DNA from: Actinomycetota bacterium
GTDB taxonomy: Bacteria > Actinomycetota > Geothermincolia > Geothermincolales > RBG-13-55-18
DNA length: 47,247 bases
Direction: 5' to 3'
Assembly (NCBI GenBank): GCA_030019255.1
Contig: JASEFK010000002.1
Span: 1 to 47,247 of the forward strand
Of the stretch, positions 8,447 through 16,836 are shown piece after piece; the stretch's first letter is position 1, and each line of letters begins with the position of its first letter. The translations under genes were made by a program, and so were the position numbers. The notes beneath the pieces are model-generated. The model saw only the letters and a list, made by a program, of their open reading frames with translations. It was not told the origin of the DNA and did no database searches.

Positions 8447-8608
8447 ATGAACCGGAGGCGATTCCGCTACCTGGGCGTTGGGATGGCGGCCGGCTTACTC
8501 CTCCTGGGGCTGGGTTTCGGTTTTGGAAATTATTACCTGATAGTCGCGGGCATCATCCTGGTGGGCGGAGCCCTGGCCACCCTTTCCATGCCCCTGCCTC
8601 TCCTATGA
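8447..8608 (+). CDS. Small membrane protein, 53 residues
   Basis: A short frame beginning MNRRRFRYLG, then two hydrophobic stretches (about 9-27 and 29-47) separated by GNYY, ending PLPLL. The basic N-terminus suggests the start lies in the cytoplasm and both ends face inward. No family is recognised. The ATG overlaps the TGA of a nine-codon frame starting GTG at 8423, which could couple translation. The composition is far from that of the random shadow frames here, which supports a real gene, but there is no strong Shine-Dalgarno. Confidence 0.5.
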   Translation: MNRRRFRYLGVGMAAGLLLLGLGFGFGNYYLIVAGIILVGGALATLSMPLPLL

Positions 8609-8675
8609 GTCCGCTCCGGCGGCCCGAGCCCGGGCGAGCTTGGCAAGAATGGCCGGAGGTGCCAGAATATCCACC

Positions 8676-9464
8676 ATGGACCGTGAAGTGGACACCTCGG
8701 ACCTGCCCCAGGACCACTATCCTCCCCTGGTCCTGACCGGGGAACGCACCCTCCCAGGGGTCCGGGAGGAGAATTACTGGTTCCAGCGCCACCTGGTGGC
8801 GTATCGATTCTTGCTCCCCTATGCGGGGGGCAAGCGCGTCCTGGACCTGGGAAGCGGAGAGGGATACGGCACGGATCTCCTGGCCTCCGTTGCCCGGGAA
8901 GCGGTGGGGGTGGACCTGGCACCCGAGGCCATCTACCACGCCCGGCGCACCTACCGCCGTCCCAACCTCAGGTTCCTGTACCGGGACATCTACGACCTGG
9001 GCCTCGAGGACGGGTCCTTCGATCTAGTCTGTTCCTTGCAAGTGGTGGAGCACCTCCATAACCCGGATCGCTTCATGGAGGAGGCCCGTCGGGTCCTCAA
9101 GCCGGGCGGCCTGTGCGTGATTACCACCCCTAACCGCCGGGTTATCTCCCCGGGCCGGGAAACGCCCCTCAATCCCTTCCATATCCGGGAATACGACCAC
9201 CGCGAGTTCACCGCCTTCATGCGCCGCTATTACCCCCGTTCGGAGGTGAAGGGTATCTTCCACGCCCGGTTCCTCCGCCTCCACGACCGACTGAGCGGCC
9301 GCAACTTCTCGCAGTGGTGCCTGGAACTCCCGCCACGCCTGGAGAGGTATTTCTACCGGCCCCTTTTCATCCCCCTCCTGAGCACGAGGGACTTCACGGT
9401 CCGCGACCGTTCGCTCGAGGAAGCCCTGGACTTCATAGGCCTGGGATGGAAGGATATGCCGTAA
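8676..9464 (+). CDS. Class I SAM-dependent methyltransferase
   Basis: 262 residues from the chosen ATG. Motif I VLDLGSGEGYG is at 55-65, the acidic ribose-binding strand (GVDLAPEA) follows, then FDLVCSLQVVEHL (motif of the Methyltransf_11 group), and RRVLKPGGLCVITTPN. Its C-terminal extension (about 100 residues, with HIREYDHREF) resembles methyltransferases found with sugar or cell-envelope genes. The substrate is unknown. A GGAGGT lies upstream of this ATG though somewhat far; starts at 8649 (ATG) or 8640 (TTG) would add 9 or 12 residues. The next gene starts on the base after its stop codon, so the two are translationally linked to the alpha-glucan gene. Confidence 0.85.
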   Translation: MDREVDTSDLPQDHYPPLVLTGERTLPGVREENYWFQRHLVAYRFLLPYAGGKRVLDLGSGEGYGTDLLASVAREAVGVDLAPEAIYHARRTYRRPNLRFLYRDIYDLGLEDGSFDLVCSLQVVEHLHNPDRFMEEARRVLKPGGLCVITTPNRRVISPGRETPLNPFHIREYDHREFTAFMRRYYPRSEVKGIFHARFLRLHDRLSGRNFSQWCLELPPRLERYFYRPLFIPLLSTRDFTVRDRSLEEALDFIGLGWKDMP

Positions 9465-11000
9465 ATGGAAAGACGTTCCTTCGCCATCCTCCTGCATTCC
9501 CACATGCCCTACGTGCGGCGCGGCGTTGACTGGCCGGTGGGAGAGCAGTGGATACTGGAGGCCTGGGCGGAGTGCTACCTTCCCCTCTGGCAGCTCATCG
9601 AGGACATGGCTGCGGGAAGGTGTCCGGGAAAGCTGGCCTTGACCATGACCCCCATCCTCGCCGAGCAGCTGGAGGACGCCTACCTCCAGGAACGCTTCGT
9701 GGCCTACCTGAAGAACCGCAGGCGCCAGGCCGAGGAGGAGGTAATGCGCCTGAGTTCCATGGGCGACGAGAGGCGCTCGCGGCTGGCCATCCACTACGCG
9801 CGGGAGCTGGAAGACCTGCTGCGCCTCTTCGAGGAGAAATACCGGGGAGGCATGATGTCGGCCCTTCGCCGGGGCATGGAGGCCGGGGTACTGGAGGTTC
9901 TGGCCAGCTCGGCCACCCACGCCCACCTTCCCCTCCTCTCCTCGGACGCCTGCCGGGCGGCCCAGGTGGAAATCGGCCTGGAGCAATACTTTCGCTGCTT
10001 CGGCCGCCAGCCGGCGGGTTTCTGGCTGCCGGAGTGTTCCTACACACCGCAACTGGACAGGGTCCTGGAGCGCTTCTCGCCTCCCCTGCGCTACGTAGTG
10101 CTGGACCACACGGCGCCGGACGGCGCACCACAGCCCGTGCCCACCTGGGAGGCATGCCGCCTGGGGCGTACCTCCCTGGCGGCCTTCCTCCGCGATTCTC
10201 TCTCCCATCGGCTGGTGTGGGAACCTGACGGGTATCCTTCCCATGGGGAATACCGGGAATACGTCAAGCGGGACTACCAGGGCCACGGCTTCCAGTACTG
10301 GAGGATAACCTCCTCCTCCGCGCGCCTGGAGGACAAGGAGGTCTACGAGCCGGAGGAGGCGTGGGCGCGGGCGCGGGCGGACGCCGAGCATTTCACGGCC
10401 CGGATGCGGGAGAGGTGGGACCGACTGGTGAAACCCGAGGGCACGGGCAGACCCCGCCTGGTGCTGGCGGCCTACGACACCGAGCTCTTCGGACACTGGT
10501 GGCGCGAGGGCCCCCTCTGGCTGCGAGAGGTGCTGGGCATCCTGGGCCCGGAATGCGAACTCCCGGGGAGGGTGGCGGCCGGACTCCGACCCGAGGGCCT
10601 TCCCATCCTCTCCCCCCCATGCACCGCCTGGAACGTGGACGGTACCTTCGCCACCTGGGAGAACGAGGGTACGCGGGACATCTGGGAGGTCACCCGTGTC
10701 TCGGAGGAGGCCTTCCTCTCCCGCTTCGGCGGAGACCTGGACGCGGGAAAGAGGAGGGCCCTCCTGCAAGCGGGGCGCGAGCTCCTCCTCATGGAGGCCA
10801 GCGACTGGTCCTACATGGTCACCCGGGACACGGCGGCCGGGTATGCCAGGGATCGCTTCTTCACCCATGCTGAGCGGTTCCGGCGCTGCATGGCCATGCT
10901 GGACAGCGGCTTGGAGGAGGAAGAGCTCGCCCTGCTGGAGGAGGTGGACAACCCCTTTTCCTGGCTGCGTCCCGGACACTGGGCGGATTATCTGGAATGA
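9465..11000 (+). CDS. GH57 1,4-alpha-glucan branching enzyme (DUF1957 type)
   Basis: 511 residues. It opens with the GH57 signature HSHMPYV (residues 11-17). The nucleophile is E190 in FWLPECSY and the acid is D338 in AAYDTELFGHWW, spaced as in characterised archaeal and Thermus GH57 branching enzymes. The C-terminal helical DUF1957-type domain ends with WSYMVTRDTAAGYARDRF and a final acidic helix. It introduces alpha-1,6 branches into glycogen-like glucan in the cytoplasm. ATG follows directly on the methyltransferase stop codon, and the GT4 glycosyltransferase lies 307 bases downstream; the GH57/GT4 pairing is common in anaerobes and thermophiles for glycogen synthesis. Confidence 0.93.
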   Translation: MERRSFAILLHSHMPYVRRGVDWPVGEQWILEAWAECYLPLWQLIEDMAAGRCPGKLALTMTPILAEQLEDAYLQERFVAYLKNRRRQAEEEVMRLSSMGDERRSRLAIHYARELEDLLRLFEEKYRGGMMSALRRGMEAGVLEVLASSATHAHLPLLSSDACRAAQVEIGLEQYFRCFGRQPAGFWLPECSYTPQLDRVLERFSPPLRYVVLDHTAPDGAPQPVPTWEACRLGRTSLAAFLRDSLSHRLVWEPDGYPSHGEYREYVKRDYQGHGFQYWRITSSSARLEDKEVYEPEEAWARARADAEHFTARMRERWDRLVKPEGTGRPRLVLAAYDTELFGHWWREGPLWLREVLGILGPECELPGRVAAGLRPEGLPILSPPCTAWNVDGTFATWENEGTRDIWEVTRVSEEAFLSRFGGDLDAGKRRALLQAGRELLLMEASDWSYMVTRDTAAGYARDRFFTHAERFRRCMAMLDSGLEEEELALLEEVDNPFSWLRPGHWADYLE

Positions 11001-11307
11001 TTTTCCAGCTCAATTCCGCAGACTTATAAGAACATTTCGGCCTCCGCGCTCACGACCTGAAAACCGCTTCATGGCACGTTTTTCCAAGCTCCGCCCCAGC
11101 ACTACCCCCCTTCCGCCCCGGAGGCAACAGCCGCCGGGACGGCGTGGCCCCGGGCAACGATTACCAATTACTCCCATTCGTGCGCTTTATTGCCAATGCC
11201 CAGGTGGTCTAATAAAATATTTACGCCCTTCTGGAAGGGCGGGCGGAAATGCCGGCGGGACGGCGCCCCGGGAAGGGAGCCGTCACTCGTGTATAAAGGT
11301 AGGGGAG
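11001..11307. other. Intergenic region before the GT4 gene
   Basis: An AT-richer gap. The right half contains a promoter (11190-11218) and, at the predicted 5' end of the transcript, a 7-bp hairpin GCCCTTC-TG-GAAGGGC (11225-11240). No gene is supported in the left half. Confidence 0.5.
11190..11218 (+). promoter_or_regulatory. Promoter for the GT4 glycosyltransferase
   Basis: TTGCCA (11190-11195), a 17-base spacer and TAAAAT (11213-11218). The predicted start is near 11225, giving an 83-base leader that opens with a short perfect hairpin. Confidence 0.6.
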
Positions 11308-12555
11308 ATGAAGGTCCTGATCCTCAGCTGGGAATACCCCCCTCGCATCATCGGCGGCCTGGGAACACACGTCCACCAACTGGCGGTGAACCTCGCCCGC
11401 CTGGGAATCAACGTCCACGTGGTGACCAAGGACTCGCCCGGGGCGCCGGATTACGAGGAAGCGGAAGGGGTGAAGATCCACCGCGTACCCCTCTATCCAC
11501 CGGAAATACCGCAGGACGACTGGGTCTCCTGGACCCTGCAGTTCAACGTGGCCCTCCTGGAGAGAACGGTGCCGCTGATCAACGAGAGGATAGGGAGAGT
11601 GCACATTCTCCACGCCCACGACTGGTTGGTGGCCCACGCCTCCATAGCCCTCAAGCACGCCTACCGTATCCCCCTGGTGGCTACCATCCACGCCACCGAG
11701 TACGGGAGGCACCAGGGCAACCTTCCCGGCCCCATGCAGAGGATAATCCACCAGATCGAGTGGTGGCTGACCTTCGAGAGCGTCCGCACCATCTGCTGCA
11801 GCAATTACATGCGCGACGAGGTGGTACGCATCTTCGAGCTTCCCCCGGACAAGGTCACGGTCATCCCCAACGGGATAGAGTACGAGATTTTCAACGTCAA
11901 CCCGGACCGGGAGCGCATCTTCCGCCAGTTCATCCACCCCGACCGGCGCATGGTCTTCTTCGTGGGCCGCCTGGTCTACGAGAAGGGGGTCCAGACGGTC
12001 ATCGAGGCCATGCCCATGGTCCTCAAGGAGGTGCCCGACCTGCGCTTCCTGGTGGCCGGCACCGGGCCCCACGCCCGGGCCCTGCAGGCCATGATCGAGG
12101 AGCTGGGGCTGGGGGAGAAGATAAAGCTGCTGGGCTTCGTGGACTCCGAGGTGCTGGCCAAGTTCTACAAGTGCGCCGACCTCACCGTGGTGCCCAGCCT
12201 CTACGAGCCCTTCGGGATGGTGGTTCTGGAGGCCATGGTCGCCGGGTGCCCGGTCATCGTGGCCGACACCGGGGGCCTCAAGGAAATCGTGGTTCACGAG
12301 GAGACCGGGCTGTGCTTCAAGCCCGGCAACCCGGAATCCCTGGCCCAGGCCATGATCCGGGTGCTCAAGGACGAGGAGCTGGCCCGCAGGCTCACCAGCG
12401 ACGCCCGCCGCTTCATCGGGGAGAAGTACAACTGGGGGCGCATCGCCCGCCAGACGGTGGAGGTTTACGAGCGGTCTATCCGGGAATACGAGTACCGGCC
12501 CCGCGTCCTGCACGTCTGTCCTCCCCTCCCCGAGGAACGCGTCCAGGGCGGTTAG
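11308..12555 (+). CDS. GT4-family glycosyltransferase (glycogen-synthase-like)
   Basis: 415 residues in the GT-B fold. The N-terminal nucleotide-free domain starts MKVLILSWEYPPRIIGGLG, with the Gly-rich donor loop at 16-19 and GLGTHVHQLAVNLARLG following. The C-terminal domain has FFVGRLVYEKGVQTVIEAMP and the retaining GT4 E-x7-E pair E300/E308 in EPFGMVVLEAM, then CPVIVADTGGLKEIV. Related enzymes extend alpha-1,4-glucan using ADP- or UDP-glucose, or transfer sugars to other acceptors; the adjacent GH57 branching enzyme favours glucan synthesis. The ATG at 11308 follows AGGGGAG and a good promoter; the open frame continues upstream but that part is not protein-like. Confidence 0.9.
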   Translation: MKVLILSWEYPPRIIGGLGTHVHQLAVNLARLGINVHVVTKDSPGAPDYEEAEGVKIHRVPLYPPEIPQDDWVSWTLQFNVALLERTVPLINERIGRVHILHAHDWLVAHASIALKHAYRIPLVATIHATEYGRHQGNLPGPMQRIIHQIEWWLTFESVRTICCSNYMRDEVVRIFELPPDKVTVIPNGIEYEIFNVNPDRERIFRQFIHPDRRMVFFVGRLVYEKGVQTVIEAMPMVLKEVPDLRFLVAGTGPHARALQAMIEELGLGEKIKLLGFVDSEVLAKFYKCADLTVVPSLYEPFGMVVLEAMVAGCPVIVADTGGLKEIVVHEETGLCFKPGNPESLAQAMIRVLKDEELARRLTSDARRFIGEKYNWGRIARQTVEVYERSIREYEYRPRVLHVCPPLPEERVQGG

Positions 12556-12561
12556 ACAATC

Positions 12562-13989
12562 GTGACCGCGCCCGGCACCATGGACCCGCGACTGAAGGAG
12601 AGCCTGGACCGCATCTTCCATCCCCGCGCGGCGGCCATCGTGGGGGTCTCCGAACGCCGGGACAATCCCGGGACCCTTCTCCTGCGCTCCTTCCTGGACA
12701 TGGGGTTCGAGGGGGATCTCTTCCCGGTCAACCCCCGCCACGAAGAGATACTGGGGATGAGGTGCTACCCGGACATCTCCTCCCTTCCCCGCGTTCCCGA
12801 CCTGGTGATCCTCAGCGTCCCTCCCTCCGCCGTGCCCGCGCTGGTGCGGGAATGCGCCGCGGCCGGGGCGGGAGGCTGCGTGGTCAACACCGCCGGGTTC
12901 TCGGAGACCGGCCGCCCTGAGGGCCGGCGCCTGGAGGAGGAGATCCGGGAGGCCCTGCGGGGAAGCGGGCTGCGCCTGGTGGGCCCCAACTGCATGGGTA
13001 TCTATTCCGCCCGGGGCAAAGTGGCCCTCTTTGCCGGGATGTTCCCGGTGCAGGGGCAAGCCGGCATGATCTCCCAGAGCGGTTCCATCTCCAGCATTAG
13101 CTTCCTCACCGGGTTGGAGAGGGGCATCCTCTTCGACAAGATAGTCTCCAGCGGCAACGAGCTGGACCTAAACTGCGCCGACTACCTGGAATACCTGGCC
13201 GAGGACCCGGCGGTGGAGATCGTTCTGGCCTACCTCGAGGAGGTGCGCGACGCCCGCCGCTTCCTGGACACGGCATCGAGCATGCGGGGAAGGAAGCCAC
13301 TGGTGATGATCAAAGGGGGCCTCACCCCCTCCGGGGAGAGGGCGGCGGCCAGCCATACCGCCGCCCTGGGAGGAAGGGCGGAGATCTTCCGGGGGGCGGC
13401 CCGCCAGGCGGGGATCGTGCTGGCCGACGACCTGGCCCAAATGCTGGATTTCTCCTCCGCCCTCCTCCACCTCCCTCCTTGTAAGGGGGACCGGGTGGCG
13501 GTGGTCAGCGCCCCCGGCGGCCTGGGAGTGAACTCCGCCGACGCCGTGGAGAGGGCGGGACTCTCCATGGCGCGGATCTCCCCGGAGACCCGCGAGGCGC
13601 TGGCTTCCTTACTCCCCCGCGAGGGCACCAGCCTTTCCAACCCGGTGGACCTGGGATTCGGGGCGGTGGTCCCCGGGAACTACCGGCGGGTGCTGGAGCT
13701 GCTGGACCGGGACCCCGGAGTGGACATCATCCTGGCCGTGGGCAGCGCCCCCGCCTCCCGCGACGGGGACATCGGGCTCCTCCGGGCCATAACCGACGAG
13801 GTCTTGGAGGCCAGGCCCAACCTCTCCAAGCCCCTGGTGGTGGTGCTCTTCCCCAGCTCCCTGGTTCAGCCCCAGGCGACGAGGCTGCACCAGGCCGGCG
13901 TGCCCGCTTACCTCACCCCCACCGCCGCCTGCCTCTCCCTCCGCCACTACGTGGATTTTCATCGCTCCTCCATCGCGGACCCTGGCTGA
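12562..13989 (+). CDS. ADP-forming acyl-CoA synthetase alpha-type subunit (CoA-binding), ATP-grasp absent
   Basis: 475 residues. A CoA-binding Rossmann domain (about 15-130, with AAAIVGVSERRDNPG) is followed by two succinyl-CoA-ligase-like domains containing LVGPNCMGI, MISQSGSIS, SSGNELDLNCADYLEYLAED and the phospho-His block AASHTAALGG (H265). These are the alpha-subunit features of NDP-forming acetyl/acyl-CoA synthetase (ACD), which makes ATP from acyl-CoA. The ATP-grasp beta domain is missing, and no separate beta gene is nearby because galT converges from the other side. The beta subunit may be encoded elsewhere, or the protein may be a protein-acylation or sensory relative. Start: GTG at 12562; the ATG six codons on is an alternative. 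Confidence 0.82.
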   Translation: MTAPGTMDPRLKESLDRIFHPRAAAIVGVSERRDNPGTLLLRSFLDMGFEGDLFPVNPRHEEILGMRCYPDISSLPRVPDLVILSVPPSAVPALVRECAAAGAGGCVVNTAGFSETGRPEGRRLEEEIREALRGSGLRLVGPNCMGIYSARGKVALFAGMFPVQGQAGMISQSGSISSISFLTGLERGILFDKIVSSGNELDLNCADYLEYLAEDPAVEIVLAYLEEVRDARRFLDTASSMRGRKPLVMIKGGLTPSGERAAASHTAALGGRAEIFRGAARQAGIVLADDLAQMLDFSSALLHLPPCKGDRVAVVSAPGGLGVNSADAVERAGLSMARISPETREALASLLPREGTSLSNPVDLGFGAVVPGNYRRVLELLDRDPGVDIILAVGSAPASRDGDIGLLRAITDEVLEARPNLSKPLVVVLFPSSLVQPQATRLHQAGVPAYLTPTAACLSLRHYVDFHRSSIADPG

Positions 13990-14004
13990 GGGAGGATTCG
14001 GAAC

Positions 14005-15003
14005 CTACCGCACCACCTCGCGGAGCCTCCGAGCGGCCTCCTCGGGAGGAACCGGGTTGATGAACAGGCCGGAGGCCATCTCGAAGCCCGCGGTCACCGC
14101 GAGGCGGGGTATCAATTCCAGGTGCCAGTGATAATAGGCGTGGTCCGCTCCGTCGCAGGGTGCCGAATGAAGCCAAAGGTTATAAGGAGGGTCGCCGAGG
14201 AGTTCGGCCATTCCACGGAGCGCCCGGCACAGGGCATCAGCCATTCCCCGCAGCTCGGTCTCCCCGGCCCAGGAGAAATCGTCCCTGTGGCGGAGGGGCA
14301 CGAACCAGGTCTCGTAGGGCTGCCGGGAGGCGTAAGGGGCCAGGGCGGCGAAGGTCGGGTTCTCCAGGACCATCCTTCCCTCTCGGCGGGCCTCCTCCAC
14401 CGCCGCGCACAGGGGGCAACCCCGATCGCCGGCCCTCCTCCAGCGTCCCAGCTCCTCCCGCACCGCCCGGGGCACCAGGGGCAGGGCGAAGACCTGGGTA
14501 TGGGGGTGCTCCAGGGAAGCCCCCGCCTCCCGGCCGTGGTTGAGGATGACGAGCACCTGCTTTATCCGCGGGTGCCCGCACAGTGCGCGGTGGCGGAGCC
14601 GGTAGGCGCGCATGAGCCGGTAGGCGGATTCCGGGTCCATGCGGGCCAGGGAGAGGTCATGGCGGGGGGAATGGATGATCACCTCGTGGAAGCCTTGCGC
14701 GGGGAGCACCCGGCGTCCTCCCCTCCCCCGCCCCGGGGGAAAGGAGGCTTCCAGCGCGGGGTAAAGGTTGGGGACCACCCGGATATTCCATCCCGGCCCG
14801 TCCTTACGCCTGTGCCCGTCGCTCTCCGCCCATACCTCCGGGGGCGTGAGGTGCTCGTTTCCCGGGCAGAAGGGACAGGGTTCTTTTTGGGATCCGGTTC
14901 CCCTCCCCCCACCCGGGCGGCGGGAGCGGGCAGGCGCCACGATGGTCCATCCCCCGGCCAGGGCATCGCGCCGCAGTTCCGGATGATCATCTCCCAGCAC
15001 CAT
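14005..15003 (-). CDS. galT: Galactose-1-phosphate uridylyltransferase
   Basis: 332 residues. Zinc ligands C43 and C46 lie in CPFCPGNE, and the catalytic HPHTQ (166-170) places the uridylylated nucleophile at H168, close to H166 of the E. coli enzyme. A second half with CPLC and the block HWHLELIPR follows. It exchanges UDP between UDP-glucose and galactose-1-phosphate; some bacterial members act on other hexose-1-phosphates. The ATG at 15003 has GGGGGAGGG just upstream; the open frame runs further up but overlaps the acyltransferase gene. As called, the two genes overlap by 17 bases. No galK or galE is in the window, so a role in linking glucan or surface-sugar pools is inferred. Confidence 0.9.
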   Translation of the reverse strand: MVLGDDHPELRRDALAGGWTIVAPARSRRPGGGRGTGSQKEPCPFCPGNEHLTPPEVWAESDGHRRKDGPGWNIRVVPNLYPALEASFPPGRGRGGRRVLPAQGFHEVIIHSPRHDLSLARMDPESAYRLMRAYRLRHRALCGHPRIKQVLVILNHGREAGASLEHPHTQVFALPLVPRAVREELGRWRRAGDRGCPLCAAVEEARREGRMVLENPTFAALAPYASRQPYETWFVPLRHRDDFSWAGETELRGMADALCRALRGMAELLGDPPYNLWLHSAPCDGADHAYYHWHLELIPRLAVTAGFEMASGLFINPVPPEEAARRLREVVR

Positions 15004-15748
15004 GTCCCTCCCCCGCCGCATCCGCCCCGGGCCTTGCCTCCACCGCCTCGCGGTCCACGGGCCGGGGCCTCCAGCCGATGACCCGCGCTGGCACTCCCCC
15101 CACCACCGCGTAAGGAGGTACATCCCGGTTCACCAGGCTCATGGCCCCGATGACCGAGCCCCTTCCCACGGTGACCCCCCGCAGGATGGTCACCTTCTCC
15201 CCCACCCAGATGTCCCCCTCCAGGCGGATGGGCTTCTTGGTGATGCCCTGGGAGCGTATGGAGATTACCGGGTCCCAGTAGTTGTGGTCGAAATCCACGA
15301 TGTACACCGAGTCGGCGAAGAGGCATTCCGGCCCGATGTACACCCCGGCGTAGCAGTTCACCGTGTTGTCCGTTCCGAAGATGGTGTTATCCCCGATGTA
15401 CAGCTCCCCCTCGTGGCAGCGTATGGCATTGTTCCGGCCTATCCACACCCAGCGCCCGATTCTTATGCGCCCCCCCTTCTTGAGCACCACCTCGTAGCGG
15501 CGGGGAAGGAAGATGAAACCCTCCGTCTCCACCCTGGGATGCAGGACCTTGAAGCGCAGGAAACGGTAGAGGAAAACCCAATAGCGCGGGGTGTACATGC
15601 GCCTGGAGATCACGAAACGGACGGTGCGGGTGAGCCATCTCCAGCCTCGGGGACGGTCCTCGGCCTCCAGGCCCTGAACCTTCTCCACCTCCCGCACGGC
15701 CTCCACGGCCTCCCGGCTGCAGCCCCCCAAGGCGGCCCCCTTTCGCAT
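14987..15748 (-). CDS. Left-handed beta-helix (hexapeptide) acyltransferase
   Basis: 253 residues. After an N-terminal helical part of about 75 residues, hexapeptide repeats run from IRIGRWVWIGRNN through LYIGDNTIFGTDN, IWVGEKVTILRGVTVGRGSVIGAMSLV to the closing AVVGGVPARVIGWRP, the signature of maltose/galactoside/serine acetyltransferase-type enzymes. HNYWDP supplies a likely catalytic His. It probably O- or N-acetylates a sugar; the neighbouring GalT and methyltransferases suggest surface polysaccharide. The ATG overlaps the upstream stop as TGATG, so translation is coupled. An in-frame extension to 16132 would lie inside the methyltransferase gene and is rejected. Confidence 0.85.
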   Translation of the reverse strand: MRKGAALGGCSREAVEAVREVEKVQGLEAEDRPRGWRWLTRTVRFVISRRMYTPRYWVFLYRFLRFKVLHPRVETEGFIFLPRRYEVVLKKGGRIRIGRWVWIGRNNAIRCHEGELYIGDNTIFGTDNTVNCYAGVYIGPECLFADSVYIVDFDHNYWDPVISIRSQGITKKPIRLEGDIWVGEKVTILRGVTVGRGSVIGAMSLVNRDVPPYAVVGGVPARVIGWRPRPVDREAVEARPGADAAGEGHGAGR

Positions 15749-16653
15749 CACTTCCCGAGGCAGATGATCAGGTTGTAGAACCAGTCGCGGGGAAGATACC
15801 GGTAGAGCACGCGGTCCAGGGCGCGGGCCCTCTTGTAGGTGTTGTAGGCCCCCCACCTCCAGCGGTCGGTGATGTTCTCCTCGCTGACGCTCCCCTCCAC
15901 GGTCCGTATCATCCAGCCGATGAAGCTGGAGCACAGCTCCTCGCACTCGTACCGGACCTCGCGGAAACCCACCTCGCGGGCCAGGGCGCAGAGCTCGCGG
16001 GGGCGGAAGTTGTGGATGTCCACCATGAACTCCAGCTCCTGGAGCTCGTGGTCCTCCGGAGACCCCGCGGCGTCGTAGCGGCGCAGCTCCACCCTTCTCT
16101 TTCCCAGCCGGCCGCCCAGTCGCGCGTACCACCTTATGCCGAAGGAGGCCAGGTCCTTGGCCACCCGGGCCAGCCGGTGCCCGGCCACCGTGGGTTCACC
16201 GGCCACCACGCATTTCCCCCCCGGCTTGAGCACGCGGTGGATCTCCCGGAGGGAAGCCCTCAGGTCGGGGAGGTGGTGGAGCACGGCGTGGCCGATGACC
16301 AGGTCGAAGGATTCGTCCTCGTAGGGGAGCTTCTCGGCATCCGCCTGCTGGAGGTGGACCTTGATGCCCAGCCGCTCGGCGTTCTCCCGGCAGACGTCGA
16401 GCATGCCCTGGGATATGTCGCATCCCCAGGCCTCGTCCAGGACCCCCGCCAGACCCAGGTTGAGCATGGCGTATCCCGTGCCGCACCCGATCTCCATGAC
16501 CTTCACCCCGCGGGGGAAAGGTCCTCCCAGGCCCAGCTCGAACTTGGAGAGCACGAAGCGGGCCATGTCGTCGTCGAAGCGGATGGCCCACTTGCGGTCG
16601 TATTCCCGGCTGGTCTCGTCGTGGAAGACCAGGTTGGCTTCCTTGACATCCAT
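15748..16653 (-). CDS. Class I SAM-dependent methyltransferase, leaderless start
   Basis: 301 residues. Motif I VMEIGCGTGYAMLNL, acidic GCDISQGML, DLVIGHAVLHHLPD and HRVLKPGGKCVVAGEP give a Methyltransf_11 catalytic domain, followed by a long C-terminal part with FIGWMIRTVEG and ending YLPRDWFYNLIICLGK, possibly membrane-apposed. The substrate is unknown; quinone/lipid-type or sugar methylation is possible. The start is ATG at 16653: a textbook promoter ends only seven bases before it and there is no Shine-Dalgarno, so the transcript is probably leaderless. It heads a three-gene unit with the acyltransferase and galT. Confidence 0.85.
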   Translation of the reverse strand: MDVKEANLVFHDETSREYDRKWAIRFDDDMARFVLSKFELGLGGPFPRGVKVMEIGCGTGYAMLNLGLAGVLDEAWGCDISQGMLDVCRENAERLGIKVHLQQADAEKLPYEDESFDLVIGHAVLHHLPDLRASLREIHRVLKPGGKCVVAGEPTVAGHRLARVAKDLASFGIRWYARLGGRLGKRRVELRRYDAAGSPEDHELQELEFMVDIHNFRPRELCALAREVGFREVRYECEELCSSFIGWMIRTVEGSVSEENITDRWRWGAYNTYKRARALDRVLYRYLPRDWFYNLIICLGK

Positions 16654-16660
16654 AGGAAAG

Positions 16661-16689
16661 ATTATATGTGCGGTATCGACGCATAACAA
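16661..16689 (-). promoter_or_regulatory. Strong promoter abutting the methyltransferase ATG
   Basis: On the minus strand TTGTTA (complement of 16684-16689), 17 bases, TATAAT (complement of 16661-16666), then CTTTCCT and the ATG. The start point falls on or next to the initiator codon, implying a leaderless mRNA. Confidence 0.75.
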
Positions 16690-16836
16690 CCGGAGCCTAC
16701 CGGACGGCTCGAGTAAGCGAGAGGGCGGGAGGACCGTTCAACTCGTAAGCGCCGTCCCGCGCGATACGACGTCGGAGTTGTGGTTGTAGAATGGAGGATG
16801 AACATACATGTGAAGGATGAACGAGGAGGAACGACG

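Noticed and set aside
9024-10979. 651-codon minus-strand frame opposite the GH57 gene
   Set aside because: The plus strand encodes an intact GH57 enzyme with catalytic residues; the antisense frame is a composition artefact.
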